Source: JAVJSD01 sp040219575 (GTDB lineage: Bacteria; Planctomycetota; Planctomycetia; Pirellulales; Pirellulaceae). From it: DNA of 64,000 nt. The stretch spans positions 1-64,000 of the forward strand of contig JAVJSD010000145.1 in the NCBI GenBank assembly GCA_040219575.1, in the 5' to 3' direction. Below are positions 27,067-36,668 of the stretch, piece after piece (the stretch's first letter is position 1; each line of letters opens with the position of its first letter). Both the position numbers and the translations under genes were made by a program. Below the pieces are notes generated by a model that worked only from the letters and a program-made list of their open reading frames with translations, did no database searches and was not told the origin of the DNA.

Positions 27067-30000
27067 TGACTTCATTTTCGACAACTCGCAGTCGTGATCG
27101 ACGACAACTTCCCCCAACCGCCGCCGGAATGTGCGTCGTGTTGCTCGTGGTGCTGGCCGCTCTGGCTGGTTGTTCACGCTCGTTCTACCGCCGCCAGGCC
27201 GACGAAGAGGCGTATTCCCTGGTCGAGGAGAAGGCCAATCACCCGCACTGGCCGTTGCGAAACTACACCATCCAGGTCGATCAACGCTCCCGGATGTTTG
27301 ATCCCTATCTGCCCGACCACCCCCCCATGCCGCTAGACGACCCCACGTCGCACGAGATGATGCACACCATCGACGGGCGGCGGGCCTGGCCCTACTGGCA
27401 CGACGCCGGCGAGTCGCGACAGGTCGAGAACCCGGCCTGGCTGGCCTACTTGCCGGTCAACGAGCGGGGGGTCGTGCAACTCGATTCGGACGAGGCCGTG
27501 CGTCTGGCGCTGCTGGAGTCGCCCGATTTCCAGCAGGAACTCGAAACGCTGTACCTGTCGGCGCTCGACGTCAGCTTCGAACGGTTCCGCCTCGACACGC
27601 AATTTTTCGCCGGCGCCACCGCCCTGTACACGGCCGACGGCCCCCTGCGCAGCGGTGCGGGAGGGGAAAGCAGCAGCACGCTCAACCTGCGGACCAATCC
27701 CACTTCCCGCGGGATTCGCGCCGAGAAATTGGGCGCGGCCGGCGGCCAGGCCGTCGTGGGTCTGGCCAACTCGATCGTCTGGCAGTTCTCGGGATCGGAA
27801 TCGCTCAGCGCCACTTCGCTGTTGGATTTCAGTCTGGTGCAGCCGCTGTTGCGCAACGCTGGCCGCGACCGCGTGCTGGAACGATTGACCATCGTCGAAC
27901 GCAACCTGCTGGCCAACGTGCGGCAAATGGAGCGTTTCCGCCGCGGCTTCTACCTGTCGATCGTCACCGGCCGCAATGCCGGCGCCGGCCCGTCGCGACG
28001 CGGCGGCGTGTTCGGCGGAGCGGGTCTGCAAGGCTTCACCGGCGTCGGTGCAGGTGGATTCGGTAGTTTGGGGGGCGGAGGAGGCGGACAGGGATTCGGC
28101 GGAGGCGGCGCGGGCGCCGCCGGGGCCTCGGGATTTATCGGACTACTGCAAACCCAGCAGGAAATCCGCAATCTGGAATTCAACATCAACGGACTGCGCA
28201 CGAATCTCTACCGCCTAAAGAACTTTCTCGACGAAAGTCAGGCCAAGATTCTTCCCGACGAGACGCCCGCCGCGCGGAAAGAACGAATCCTGCGCGAGCA
28301 GTTGCAGGTGGCGCAGGCGCAGCAGGCGCTTAACAACGCCGAAGGGCAGTTGATTAACGCTCGCAACGCCTACGAACAAACTCTCGACAATTTCAAAACC
28401 GATCTGGGGCTCCCGCCGCAAATTTGCGTCGAAATCGCCGATCCCTTGCTCGATCAGTTCAAACTGATCAGCGACGAAATCAGCAGCCGCCAGACGGCCG
28501 TCGACGACCTGGTCCGCAAGGTGGCGTCGTCGAACGAGCTGATCCTGCGCGACATCACCGACGTCCGCAACGACGAGGGCCTGATCGTGGGACGCGCGCT
28601 CAAGTGGAGCGATCCGCTGGAAGAACGGCTGCAAAGCATCCAGCAGTCGCTCGATCCGCTCGACAACATCAGCCAGTCGCTGGTCGAGGAAAACGTACCG
28701 CAGGCCGAAACCGACATCGAACGGCTCGAGGAGGTCGTGCCGCGCCGTCAGGAGTCGCTCGAGCAACTGTGGCGGGCCTACGAGTGCCGTCGACAGCAGA
28801 TCTGCCCCCTGCTTCCCGTGCGGGAGCTCGATCGCGAGGTCTTCAACACGCAGCGTCTGGCCGAACTGCCCGGCGAGTTGCGGGCCGAGCTCGAACGGCT
28901 CAAAAAGGAATTCGCCGGGTACGACGCCAAAATCGGACAGCTCAAACAGCAACTCGAGAAGGTCCTCGGCGACAGCAAGAAGCGAGAAACCGACGCCGGC
29001 GCGCCCGACTCGGAAGAACTCTACAAGGAAGTCCGCGACGGCATCGTTCTGCAACTGCAAGCGGTGCTAGCCGACCTGTCCGACGACATCCTCTCGCTGC
29101 AACTGCTGCAAGCGCGGGCCCGGACCGAGAGTGTGGAGCTGGTGCCCGTGCGGCTGTCGTCCGACACCGCGTACGAGGTGGCGCGGCGCTACCGCCGCGA
29201 CTGGATGAACGCCCGCGCGTCGCTGGTCGATTCGTGGCGGCTGATTCAGTTCAACGCCGACGACCTCAAGTCGGGTCTCGACGTCGTTTTCAGCGGCGAT
29301 GCGGCCAACATCGGCGACAACCCGCTGGATTTCCGGGGCACCACCGGTCGGCTCCGCATGGGGCTGCAATTCGACGCGCCGCTCACCCGGCTCAGCGAAC
29401 GCAATACCTACCGCCAGTCGCTCATCGAGTACCAGCAAGCAAGACGCAGCTACTACCAGTTCCGCGACGCCGTCTCCCAGGCGCTGCGATCCGAACTGCG
29501 GACCATCGAGGCCAACGCCTTCAACTTCGAATTGCGGCGATCCGCCGTTCGCGTCGCCGCCCAGCAGATCATCATCAACGACGCCATTCTCGAGGAACGC
29601 GCCGGACAGGCCTCCGGAGCGACCGCCGCCCGCGACGCGGTGTCGGCCCTCTCCGATCTCCAATCGGCGCAGAACGACTTCCTCAGCGTGTGGGTCAACT
29701 ACGAAGTGCTCCGCCGCTCGCTCGACTTCGATCTGGGCACCATGGAACTCGACCCCCAGGGATTGTGGGTCGATCCCGGCCCGATCGGCGACGAGGACCC
29801 CTGCGCGGGCTGCAACTGCGACTTGCCCCTGCTCGACGGCGAACTCGACGCCTCGGGCCTGGAGGGAGTCATGCGCGGCAACCCCATGATGCCGCTCACG
29901 CCGCAGGGCCAGTCCTCCGGCGTGGAAGGGCTACCGGGCGGCGAGCCGGAGCGGCTGCGACTGCTGCCCCCCGACGACTTACCTTCGCGCGATCCCGGCA

Positions 30001-30410
30001 CGGGGACAAGGGGCACACCGCCCGGCGAGATTCCGCCTGGCGAGATTCCGTCCGGCGACGGGCTTCCCGGCTCCCGCCTGCCGGACACCGGTCTGCCTGG
30101 CTTGGGTACGTTCCAGCTTCCACCGCTGGCGCCGGCGGCAAGCGATCCGGAATCGGCGTTTGGCGCGGTGTCGACGGAGATCGACGAGGGCCCGTCGCGA
30201 AACGACTCCAACGTGCCGAGATTGCTGCCGCCGCATACGGACGACGACCCGCCTGCAACAACACAATTGAACCGCGACGCCCAGTTGCAGCCGATTCCCT
30301 CGGCATCGACAACCCGCGGAGCGCGATTGCAGAGTCACCAGGCCGAAGAGGAGATCCCCTCGTCGAACCCGCTACGGGCCGTCAAGCGGATGGCGAACCC
30401 TTTGCGCTAA
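27066..30410 (+). CDS. oversized TolC-like outer-membrane lipoprotein
   Basis: An 1114-residue lipoprotein, about twice the usual TolC length. The N-terminus has a hydrophobic segment ending LAGC, a lipobox. The TolC-type coiled-coil/beta-barrel pattern is visible (DEAVRLALLESPDFQQ; RQSLIEYQQARRSYYQFRDAV). A Gly-rich stretch (about 320-355) and a long charged coiled coil (about 510-690) are inserted in the middle. The C-terminus after about 900 is Pro/Gly-rich and looks disordered, with the Cys cluster DPCAGCNCD near 920. It should form an outer-membrane duct for a tripartite efflux or secretion system. No RND or ABC partner lies next to it. It overlaps the MarR gene by four bases. Confidence 0.82.
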   Translation: MTSFSTTRSRDRRQLPPTAAGMCVVLLVVLAALAGCSRSFYRRQADEEAYSLVEEKANHPHWPLRNYTIQVDQRSRMFDPYLPDHPPMPLDDPTSHEMMHTIDGRRAWPYWHDAGESRQVENPAWLAYLPVNERGVVQLDSDEAVRLALLESPDFQQELETLYLSALDVSFERFRLDTQFFAGATALYTADGPLRSGAGGESSSTLNLRTNPTSRGIRAEKLGAAGGQAVVGLANSIVWQFSGSESLSATSLLDFSLVQPLLRNAGRDRVLERLTIVERNLLANVRQMERFRRGFYLSIVTGRNAGAGPSRRGGVFGGAGLQGFTGVGAGGFGSLGGGGGGQGFGGGGAGAAGASGFIGLLQTQQEIRNLEFNINGLRTNLYRLKNFLDESQAKILPDETPAARKERILREQLQVAQAQQALNNAEGQLINARNAYEQTLDNFKTDLGLPPQICVEIADPLLDQFKLISDEISSRQTAVDDLVRKVASSNELILRDITDVRNDEGLIVGRALKWSDPLEERLQSIQQSLDPLDNISQSLVEENVPQAETDIERLEEVVPRRQESLEQLWRAYECRRQQICPLLPVRELDREVFNTQRLAELPGELRAELERLKKEFAGYDAKIGQLKQQLEKVLGDSKKRETDAGAPDSEELYKEVRDGIVLQLQAVLADLSDDILSLQLLQARARTESVELVPVRLSSDTAYEVARRYRRDWMNARASLVDSWRLIQFNADDLKSGLDVVFSGDAANIGDNPLDFRGTTGRLRMGLQFDAPLTRLSERNTYRQSLIEYQQARRSYYQFRDAVSQALRSELRTIEANAFNFELRRSAVRVAAQQIIINDAILEERAGQASGATAARDAVSALSDLQSAQNDFLSVWVNYEVLRRSLDFDLGTMELDPQGLWVDPGPIGDEDPCAGCNCDLPLLDGELDASGLEGVMRGNPMMPLTPQGQSSGVEGLPGGEPERLRLLPPDDLPSRDPGTGTRGTPPGEIPPGEIPSGDGLPGSRLPDTGLPGLGTFQLPPLAPAASDPESAFGAVSTEIDEGPSRNDSNVPRLLPPHTDDDPPATTQLNRDAQLQPIPSASTTRGARLQSHQAEEEIPSSNPLRAVKRMANPLR

Positions 30411-30741
30411 CCGCCCAGGCTCGCCATCTCTCGTTTCTCCGCCAGCCGCCCGATGTGTCCTGGTTGGCCTATGTCGGCGCAACGACGCCGTGCAGAAATC
30501 ATGTTGAAGACCCGGGAACTCGGCCGTGGCGCGGAATTATTCCGTAGCATGGCCGCCCTCGGCCGTGAATCCACGTCACGGCTCGACGGCCCAACGGTAT
30601 TTCCCGGCTCTTGTCACAGGCCAGTGCGGCGCCAGTGCGACCCAAGCTACGAGCGGTATGCTCGTGGTCGCTGGATCTTCGCAGGATGCCGCCACGAAAC
30701 AGGACTTTGATGGTCCCGGCTTGCGATGCGCCCAACGCCGG
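30411..30741. other. intergenic between convergent genes
   Basis: About 330 bases after the TolC-like gene and before the AAA ATPase 3' end. It contains two ctcggccgtg direct copies around 30521 and 30556 but no recognised gene. No clear rho-independent terminator is seen. Confidence 0.35.
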
Positions 30742-32199
30742 CTACATCACCGCGAAGTAGTTCTCGCAGGCGAGGTCGAAGTATTCCTGTTTCAGCTCGA
30801 TGGGAATCTTCTGGTACAGGCAATGGCTGCGGACTTGCAGCAGCAGGTCGCGCGGCTGGCAGCAGCGCATCGGGCGGCCGGTGGCGCGGTAGTGCGTTTC
30901 AATCAGTCGTTCGATCATCGCCTCGTCGTAGGTGAATCCCAGCGCCGGGCACATGATCTGGAACAACTTCTTGAATTCGTCCTCGGTGGGATCGACGACT
31001 TCGATCTTGTAGGGAATTCGGCGTAGGAAGGCGTCGTCGACCAGGTCGCGAGGCTCCAGGTTCGTCGAGAAGACGATCAATTGATCGAAAGGAACCTGAA
31101 TCTTCTTGCCGTTGGGCAGGTTGAGAAAGTCGTATCGCTTTTCCAACGGTACGATCCAGCGGTTGAGCAACTCGTCGGTGCTCATTCGCTGGCGGCCGAA
31201 GTCGTCGATCACCAGCGTGCCGCAGTTGCTCTTGAGCTGCACCGGGGCCTCGCTGATACCGGTCGAGGTGTTTAGCGAGACCTCCAGGTTGTCCATCGTC
31301 AGCTCGCCGCCCACCACGATCGTCGGCCGGCGAATTCGCACCCAGCGCCGGTCGATCTTCGATTGATCGAGCAACCCGTCGCCCTTGGCCAGCGGCCGTT
31401 CCTCGTGGTTCATGGGGTCGAACAGCCGAATGATTTCGCCGTCGACGCCCAACGCGCGGGGAATCCAGATATGCTGCCCAAACGACATCGTCACCCGCTC
31501 GGCGATGCTGGTCTTGCCGTTGCCGGGGTAGCCGAACAGGAACATGCCGCGGCCGGAATTGATCGCCGGGCCGAGGCGTTTGAACATCTGCGGGTTGATG
31601 AGCAGGTCTTTGAAGGCCCGCCGCAGGTCCTCCTCGGTCGGATGCTGGCCCTCGAGCGACTGGGCCTTCACGCTAGCGATGTAGTCGATCAGCGATACGG
31701 GGGCGGCGCCGAAATACGTGCAATGCTCGGCATACCGCCGGGCTCGTTCGCGGCCCAGGTCGGTGAGCTGATAGCAGTAGTCGTTCATCGCCGCCGCGTT
31801 TTTGTAGACCACCAGCTGTTCGAGCTTGAGGGCCCGCAGCAGCTCGTCGATCAGCACGAACGGCAACTGCACCTGGTCGGCGATGTCGCGGCCGACACAG
31901 TCGCCGCGGTTGAGCAGGTATTTGAGGATCAGCGACTCGACTTCGCTCTCGGTCAGCCCCGCCGCCTGGAACGACCGCGGTTCCAGCGGAAGGAAGTCGT
32001 TTTTGTCGTCGATCAGTGGTTCTTCAGCGACCGTCTTCGCCTTGACGACTTCCGGTTGGGGCGCCGCGGGGCCCGCGGTCGTCAGATCGCTGATTCGCTG
32101 CAGCAGTCCCTCCAGCTTCTCGTCCTTGGCGGGTGACGCCGTCGCGGCCGGAGGGTTGGCGACTCGGTCGAGCAATGTTTGCTTGCTAGCGTCGGACAT
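30742..32199 (-). CDS. AAA ATPase with N-terminal winged-helix-like region
   Basis: A 485-residue ATPase. The Walker A motif GYPGNGKTS starts near residue 223 and Walker B is in TLVIDDFG near 326-333; a sensor-like FSTNLEP follows near 378. The AAA region is preceded by about 100 residues that look like a winged-helix unit (LNRGDCVGRDIADQVQLP...LLRALKLEQLVVY) and an Ala/Pro-rich N-terminal linker. Such MoxR/AAA-type proteins in planctomycetes are often linked to type IV pili or secretion, but no partner is seen here. It is divergent from the Cys/Gly-rich membrane protein. The target is unknown. Confidence 0.82.
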   Translation of the reverse strand: MSDASKQTLLDRVANPPAATASPAKDEKLEGLLQRISDLTTAGPAAPQPEVVKAKTVAEEPLIDDKNDFLPLEPRSFQAAGLTESEVESLILKYLLNRGDCVGRDIADQVQLPFVLIDELLRALKLEQLVVYKNAAAMNDYCYQLTDLGRERARRYAEHCTYFGAAPVSLIDYIASVKAQSLEGQHPTEEDLRRAFKDLLINPQMFKRLGPAINSGRGMFLFGYPGNGKTSIAERVTMSFGQHIWIPRALGVDGEIIRLFDPMNHEERPLAKGDGLLDQSKIDRRWVRIRRPTIVVGGELTMDNLEVSLNTSTGISEAPVQLKSNCGTLVIDDFGRQRMSTDELLNRWIVPLEKRYDFLNLPNGKKIQVPFDQLIVFSTNLEPRDLVDDAFLRRIPYKIEVVDPTEDEFKKLFQIMCPALGFTYDEAMIERLIETHYRATGRPMRCCQPRDLLLQVRSHCLYQKIPIELKQEYFDLACENYFAVM

Positions 32200-32506
32200 G
32201 GGGCACGTGGAGAGATGCACTTCCCTGGAATCAGACGGACCTCAACGGCCCGGCAATCGAGTCGTATCACCAAAACCTAGTACCCGCTGGATGTTTAGGC
32301 AAACCAAGCAGATTTGATTTGCCGCGGTCGAGCAGGGCGAGACGGCAGTCGCCGCGGCCTGCTCAAGATGGGGCGATTGAAGCAACGTTTCGGATTATTT
32401 CGAGTTTTCCGAAAGTTGGGGCTGCGGAGATTCCGATACCCACGTTGCCGAGAGATTTCCTTCGTGAACGGATTGGTCTCGATGGCGCCCAATTGAAGAG
32501 GACCCC
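32200..32506. other. divergent intergenic region
   Basis: About 300 bases between the AAA ATPase and the Cys/Gly-rich protein. A seven-base inverted repeat (gagcagg at 32330-32336, cctgctc at 32358-32364) is seen; promoters for both genes should lie here, but none could be assigned. Confidence 0.4.
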
Positions 32507-33793
32507 ATGAACGTTTCCCCCCAACGTTTTCGGGTGCCCCTGGTAGGACTTCTTACGCTCCTCGCCAGCGGCACAGGATTCGCCCAGCACGCCATCGCTC
32601 CGCGGCCGAACACCGCGGTCGCCGCCGATCGCTCGTCCGGAGAGATGCGGACGGCGGCCCTGCCGTCGACGCCCGGCCGAGGCTATCGCTACGGCTCGAT
32701 GCAACGTCCCTTGCTAACGCGAAGCGCGAGCTATACGCCGCCGCACGAGCGACTTGGCGGAGGACGCATCGTCAGCCATCAGCCCGAGATGATCGAAGGC
32801 GACGTGATCTATGAAGGCGGCCCCGGCGAGATGATTTTCGAAGGGCCCGCGGAGTTCGGCGGCATGAGCGGCCGCGCCGGCTGCGACGGCAATTGCGGCG
32901 GGTCTTGCGGCGGCGGCTGCGGATCGACGTGTGGACCGGGCGCAGCTTGCGGAGTCTGCCCGCGTTGCATTCCCTGCCCGACGTTCTCGCTCAAGTCGAT
33001 CAACGTCACGCTGGGCGTGGTGGGATTCAAAAACGGCGCCAATCGCGGCAGCGACGGCAGCTTTGGTTTCGAGGACGGCATCAACTGGACCAAGCGGTTG
33101 CCTTGCATGGACGTGACCGGCATCAACGCCCAACTCGGCGTTCGCGGCGTCCACACCAACCTGGCGGGTTCGGTGCTCACGCCCAACAACCGCGACCAAT
33201 TGTTCGTCACCGCCGGCCTGTTCCGCCGCGTCGATTGGGGGTTGCAGTTCGGAGCGGTGGCCGACTACCTGCGCGAGGATTGGTATTCGGAGATGAATAT
33301 CAGCCAATTGCGGGCCGAGGTCAGCTACGTGTTTCCCGTTTCGCACGAACTCGGCTTCCGCCTGGCCCAGTCGATGAACTCACAAATGAACCTGGCCACC
33401 TTCAACATGAACGGTGCGCCCATCACGCGCCAGGAAACATGGGAAGCGCTGGACACCTACAGCTTCTTCTACCGATTCCGCAGCCAAATGTTCCCGGCCG
33501 CCCGAGGTGAGTGCCGCATCGGCCTTTCCAACGAGAGTCACACCCTGCTGGGCGCCAACAGCGTCATGCCGCTGGGACCGTGGGTCGCGCTGCAATCGGA
33601 ATTCACCTACCTGATTCCGCAGAACAACACGCCGGTGGGCGGAAATCCCGGCGAGACGGAAGTCTGGAACATCGGCTTCGGCATGGTGATCTATCCCTAC
33701 GGCGAACAGAACCTGACCATGAGCGGCTACGACGCTCCGCTGTTCGACGTCGGCAACAACGGCAGCTTCATCACCAAGCGGATGCGGCCGTAA
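32507..33793 (+). CDS. Cys/Gly-rich outer-membrane beta-barrel-like protein
   Basis: A 428-residue predicted secreted protein. A signal peptide ends near GFAQ-HA. Residues about 120-165 form a run of Gly and Cys (such as CDGNCGGSCGGGC and CPRCIPC), which could make metal sites or disulfides. The C-terminal 260 residues have alternating aromatic strands as in an outer-membrane beta-barrel (for example RVDWGLQFGAVADYLREDWY and YSFFYRFRS). It resembles planctomycete proteins annotated as DUF6666, an identification I hold as likely but not certain. It may be an abundant surface or porin-like protein. The ATG follows a short GAAGAGGACCCC stretch. Confidence 0.72.
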   Translation: MNVSPQRFRVPLVGLLTLLASGTGFAQHAIAPRPNTAVAADRSSGEMRTAALPSTPGRGYRYGSMQRPLLTRSASYTPPHERLGGGRIVSHQPEMIEGDVIYEGGPGEMIFEGPAEFGGMSGRAGCDGNCGGSCGGGCGSTCGPGAACGVCPRCIPCPTFSLKSINVTLGVVGFKNGANRGSDGSFGFEDGINWTKRLPCMDVTGINAQLGVRGVHTNLAGSVLTPNNRDQLFVTAGLFRRVDWGLQFGAVADYLREDWYSEMNISQLRAEVSYVFPVSHELGFRLAQSMNSQMNLATFNMNGAPITRQETWEALDTYSFFYRFRSQMFPAARGECRIGLSNESHTLLGANSVMPLGPWVALQSEFTYLIPQNNTPVGGNPGETEVWNIGFGMVIYPYGEQNLTMSGYDAPLFDVGNNGSFITKRMRP

Positions 33794-33798
33794 CGCGC

Positions 33799-33851
33799 GG
33801 GGCGGGCTTGTGGGCCGCCATCGTCGTCCATGGCGGGGCGACACCCGCCCC
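33799..33851. terminator. nested hairpin after the membrane-protein gene
   Basis: Outer arms ggggcggg (33799-33806) and cccgcccc (33844-33851) enclose inner arms ccgccat (33815-33821) and atggcgg (33830-33836). It starts six bases after the stop codon. There is no T-tract, so termination is likely rather than certain. Confidence 0.5.
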
Positions 33852-33885
33852 CACGTCGAGGTCGGCGGCGTGGTACGATGGCCGC

Positions 33886-35448
33886 ATGAATCAAGCTGAT
33901 CCCCCGAGCCCCTCGCTCGCCGCCCGAATCGGTCTCTTCGTGGGACCGCTGGCCGCGCTGGTGCTGTGGGCCGGGCCGAACCTGAGCGACTGGCTGCCGG
34001 GCGTCTTTCCACAACGGTGGTCGGCGGCGCTCACACTCGATCCGGACCAACCCGCGCTCAACGCCATGGCGGCCGTCGCCGCGCTGATGGCGATCTGGTG
34101 GCTGACCGAGGCGATTCCGATGGCCGCCACGGCGCTGGTTCCGTTGGCGCTCTATCCCCTGTTGGGAGTCATGTCCGGCAAGGAGGTGGCGCCGCACTAC
34201 GGCAACCATCTCGTCTTCCTGTTTCTGGGCGGCTTCCTGGTGGCGTTGGCGATCGAAGAGAGCGGGCTGCATCGCCGCATCGCCCTGCACATTGTCGCCG
34301 CGATGGGCGACAATCCGCGACTGATCGTGGCGGGCTTCATGTTGGCCACGGCGGCGCTCTCGATGTGGATCTCCAACACGGCGACCACCTTGATGATGCT
34401 TCCGATCGGCGCCAGCATCCTGGTGCAGGCGGATCGCGCGCAAACCGATGCAAAGCACCGACAGCGATTTGGTGTGGCGTTGATGCTGGGCATCGCGTAC
34501 GCCGCCAGCATCGGCGGCGTCGGCACGTTGATCGGCACGCCACCCAATCTGGCGTTCAAGGCGATCTACGAGGCCGCCATGCCCGACGAGCCGAAGATCG
34601 AATTCTTCCGCTGGATGGTGCTGGCGGTACCGTTCTCGGCCTCGTTTCTCGTCGTCGCCTGGCTGCTGTTGGTTCGTGTCATCTATCCGCTCCCCGCGCA
34701 ACCGTTGCTGGGCGGCGGTAACGTCGTGCGCGACGAACTCCAGAAGCTCGGGAGGCTCAGCAAGGCCGAGGTTCGGATGGCCGTGATTTTCTTCATCACG
34801 GCGCTGCTGTGGGTGACGCGCGAACCAATGCAGGGCTACGGCTGGGGGCCGCTGCTGTTGGGCGCCGATTCGAAACTGGTGAACGACGGCACATCCGCCG
34901 TGTTGATGGCGATCGTCTGCTTCATGGTTCCCTCGGGTTCCGCCAGCGGCGAGGCGCTGCTTACCTGGAAGGCCACAACACGTTTGCCATGGGGCATCCT
35001 GCTGCTGTTCGGCGGCGGTTTGGCGCTGGCGGCGGGCATGCACGAAACGGAGCTCGACGGCTACCTGGGCGAGCGGCTGGCCGCGGGAATCGCGCCGCTG
35101 CCCAACGTCGGCAAGGCGGCGCTCATCGCCTGCGGCATGACATGGCTGACGGAGTTGACCAGCAACCTGGCCAGTATCGAAATGCTGACGCCCGTGCTGG
35201 CGGAAGCGTCGCTCGACTTGAAGACCCCGCCGCTGGTGCTGATGATTCCGGCCACGCTGTCGGCCAGTTGCGCGTTCATGCTGCCGGTCGCCACACCGCC
35301 CAATGCGATTGTGTATGGTTCGGGACGCGTGCGAATGCGCGACATGATCAGGGCCGGCGTGGTGCTCAACTTCGTCGGCATCGTGCTGGTCGTGGCGACG
35401 GTGTGGCTGTTGGGACGCCTGGCCTTCGGCGACGCCGCCGCACTGTGA
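33886..35448 (+). CDS. SLC13/DASS family transporter
   Basis: A 520-residue membrane carrier of the divalent anion:sodium symporter family. The two sodium/anion-binding SNT-type motifs are visible: ISNTATTLMMLPIGASI near 160-176 and LTSNLASIEML near 425-435. The fold has about 11 or 12 spans and re-entrant loops. Relatives import dicarboxylates or sulfate with sodium; sulfate import would suit a sulfatase-rich genome, but the substrate is not set by sequence alone. The chosen ATG (MNQADPPSP) follows the hairpin region. The acetyltransferase gene follows in the same direction. Confidence 0.87.
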   Translation: MNQADPPSPSLAARIGLFVGPLAALVLWAGPNLSDWLPGVFPQRWSAALTLDPDQPALNAMAAVAALMAIWWLTEAIPMAATALVPLALYPLLGVMSGKEVAPHYGNHLVFLFLGGFLVALAIEESGLHRRIALHIVAAMGDNPRLIVAGFMLATAALSMWISNTATTLMMLPIGASILVQADRAQTDAKHRQRFGVALMLGIAYAASIGGVGTLIGTPPNLAFKAIYEAAMPDEPKIEFFRWMVLAVPFSASFLVVAWLLLVRVIYPLPAQPLLGGGNVVRDELQKLGRLSKAEVRMAVIFFITALLWVTREPMQGYGWGPLLLGADSKLVNDGTSAVLMAIVCFMVPSGSASGEALLTWKATTRLPWGILLLFGGGLALAAGMHETELDGYLGERLAAGIAPLPNVGKAALIACGMTWLTELTSNLASIEMLTPVLAEASLDLKTPPLVLMIPATLSASCAFMLPVATPPNAIVYGSGRVRMRDMIRAGVVLNFVGIVLVVATVWLLGRLAFGDAAAL

Positions 35449-35470
35449 TTTTCTACCATCGCGGAAAGTC

Positions 35471-35977
35471 ATGGAAACCACGATTCGCCCCCACCGCAAA
35501 GAGGATCGCTCCGCCATTCGACGTGTGCACACCGAGGCCTTCGGACAAGCGCTCGAAGCTCAGCTGGTCGACGCGTTGATCGACGGCGGGTTCACGGTCG
35601 TGTCGCTCGTGGCCGAGCGAGACAGCGAAGTGGTGGGACACGTGCTCTTCAGCCGGCTCGAAATTGCCTCCCACGACGGTTCACTTGCGAACTCCGTCGC
35701 CTTGGCTCCCGTGGCTGTCTTGCCCGAATGGCAGCGACTCGGCATCGGATCGGCGTTGATCCGCGAAGGTCTCGACGCTTGCCGCAAGCTCGGCGAAGCC
35801 TCGGCGTTCGTGCTGGGCGATCCCGCCTACTACGGCCGCTTCGGCTTCTCCGCGGAATTGGCCCGTCGCTTCGAATCGCCCTACGCCTGTGAGGCGTTTC
35901 AGACACTGCCGTTGCAGTCCGATACGCTTCCAGCCGGGGGGCGGATCCGCTACGCGCCCCCCTTTGCAGGACTCTGA
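35471..35977 (+). CDS. GNAT family N-acetyltransferase
   Basis: A 168-residue GNAT protein. The acetyl-CoA binding segment is PEWQRLGIGSALIREGLDA near residues 80-98, with VLGDPAYYGRFGF after it, a pattern common in the YhbS-like subgroup. It acetylates an amine of a small molecule or protein, unidentified. It starts 22 bases after the SLC13 gene, so the two may share a transcript. Confidence 0.87.
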   Translation: METTIRPHRKEDRSAIRRVHTEAFGQALEAQLVDALIDGGFTVVSLVAERDSEVVGHVLFSRLEIASHDGSLANSVALAPVAVLPEWQRLGIGSALIREGLDACRKLGEASAFVLGDPAYYGRFGFSAELARRFESPYACEAFQTLPLQSDTLPAGGRIRYAPPFAGL

Positions 35978-36119
35978 CATACCAGCAATGCAATTGCATG
36001 TCGCTTGAATTGACCGGACTGCGGGAACTTCCGGACCAGCGGCGACGTCAGACGACTAAAGCACTTCGAGTCGTCTGTGATTCAACAACTTTGAGCGCCA
36101 AATTCCGCCGGGAAAGAAC

Positions 36120-36668
36120 ATGATGAGATATGCAATTGCCGCAGTGCTCGTTGCAGGTCTGCTGTTGTCTGACCGTGTGCTGCATGCCGATTCTGGTCCG
36201 GATGGCAAGCAGGTCGAACTCGTGAATGTGATCGAAGAACTTGGCTCGGAGGACGGCCCGCGGCGAGTTGCCGCGACGAAAGCGATCTTCCAGGCGGGCG
36301 AGGCCGGTCAGGCGGCGCTTCAAAAGGCCGGCGCGAAGCAGGTCTCGCCCTTTGGCTCGATTCGCGCGCGGCGGCTGGATGTGGTGTACTCCTTGCTCGC
36401 AGGACTACGCGAGAACGCCGACGGCGCCTTGGCCGGCTACAAGCGAGACAGCTTCGGACTGCATCTCGAACCGGGAGTCACTGAACAGGATGTCATCAAG
36501 CTGGGACGCCAATACGGCTTCACACTCTCCGGCACGTTCAATCCGGACGGCCGCCCCCAGTGCTACGTCAAGTTGACCAAGGGGAGGAAACTCGAAACCG
36601 TTCTCCAAGCCATTCTGTCGATCGAGCCGACGGTCGTGTCGGTGAATCTGAACTACTTCGAGTCGTAA
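36120..36668 (+). CDS. secreted protein with subtilase-propeptide-like C-terminus
   Basis: A 182-residue predicted secreted protein with a signal peptide ending near LHADS. Residues about 30-95 are helical and HEAT-like. The C-terminal 75 residues fit the ferredoxin-like pattern of S8 protease propeptides and I9 inhibitors: EPGVTEQDVIKLGRQYGFTL, then a strand YVKLTKGRKLETVLQAI, then a final strand VVSVNLNYFES, in the place of the common V-E-P-N-Y. No protease follows it, so it may be a free-standing protease inhibitor or chaperone-like protein. This is my reading of pattern similarity. Confidence 0.6.
   Translation: MMRYAIAAVLVAGLLLSDRVLHADSGPDGKQVELVNVIEELGSEDGPRRVAATKAIFQAGEAGQAALQKAGAKQVSPFGSIRARRLDVVYSLLAGLRENADGALAGYKRDSFGLHLEPGVTEQDVIKLGRQYGFTLSGTFNPDGRPQCYVKLTKGRKLETVLQAILSIEPTVVSVNLNYFES

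Noticed and set aside
33727..35532. 601-residue minus-strand frame antisense to the SLC13 gene
   Set aside because: Arg/His/Gln-rich shadow of high-GC DNA; the plus strand carries the SLC13 SNT motifs and membrane spans.
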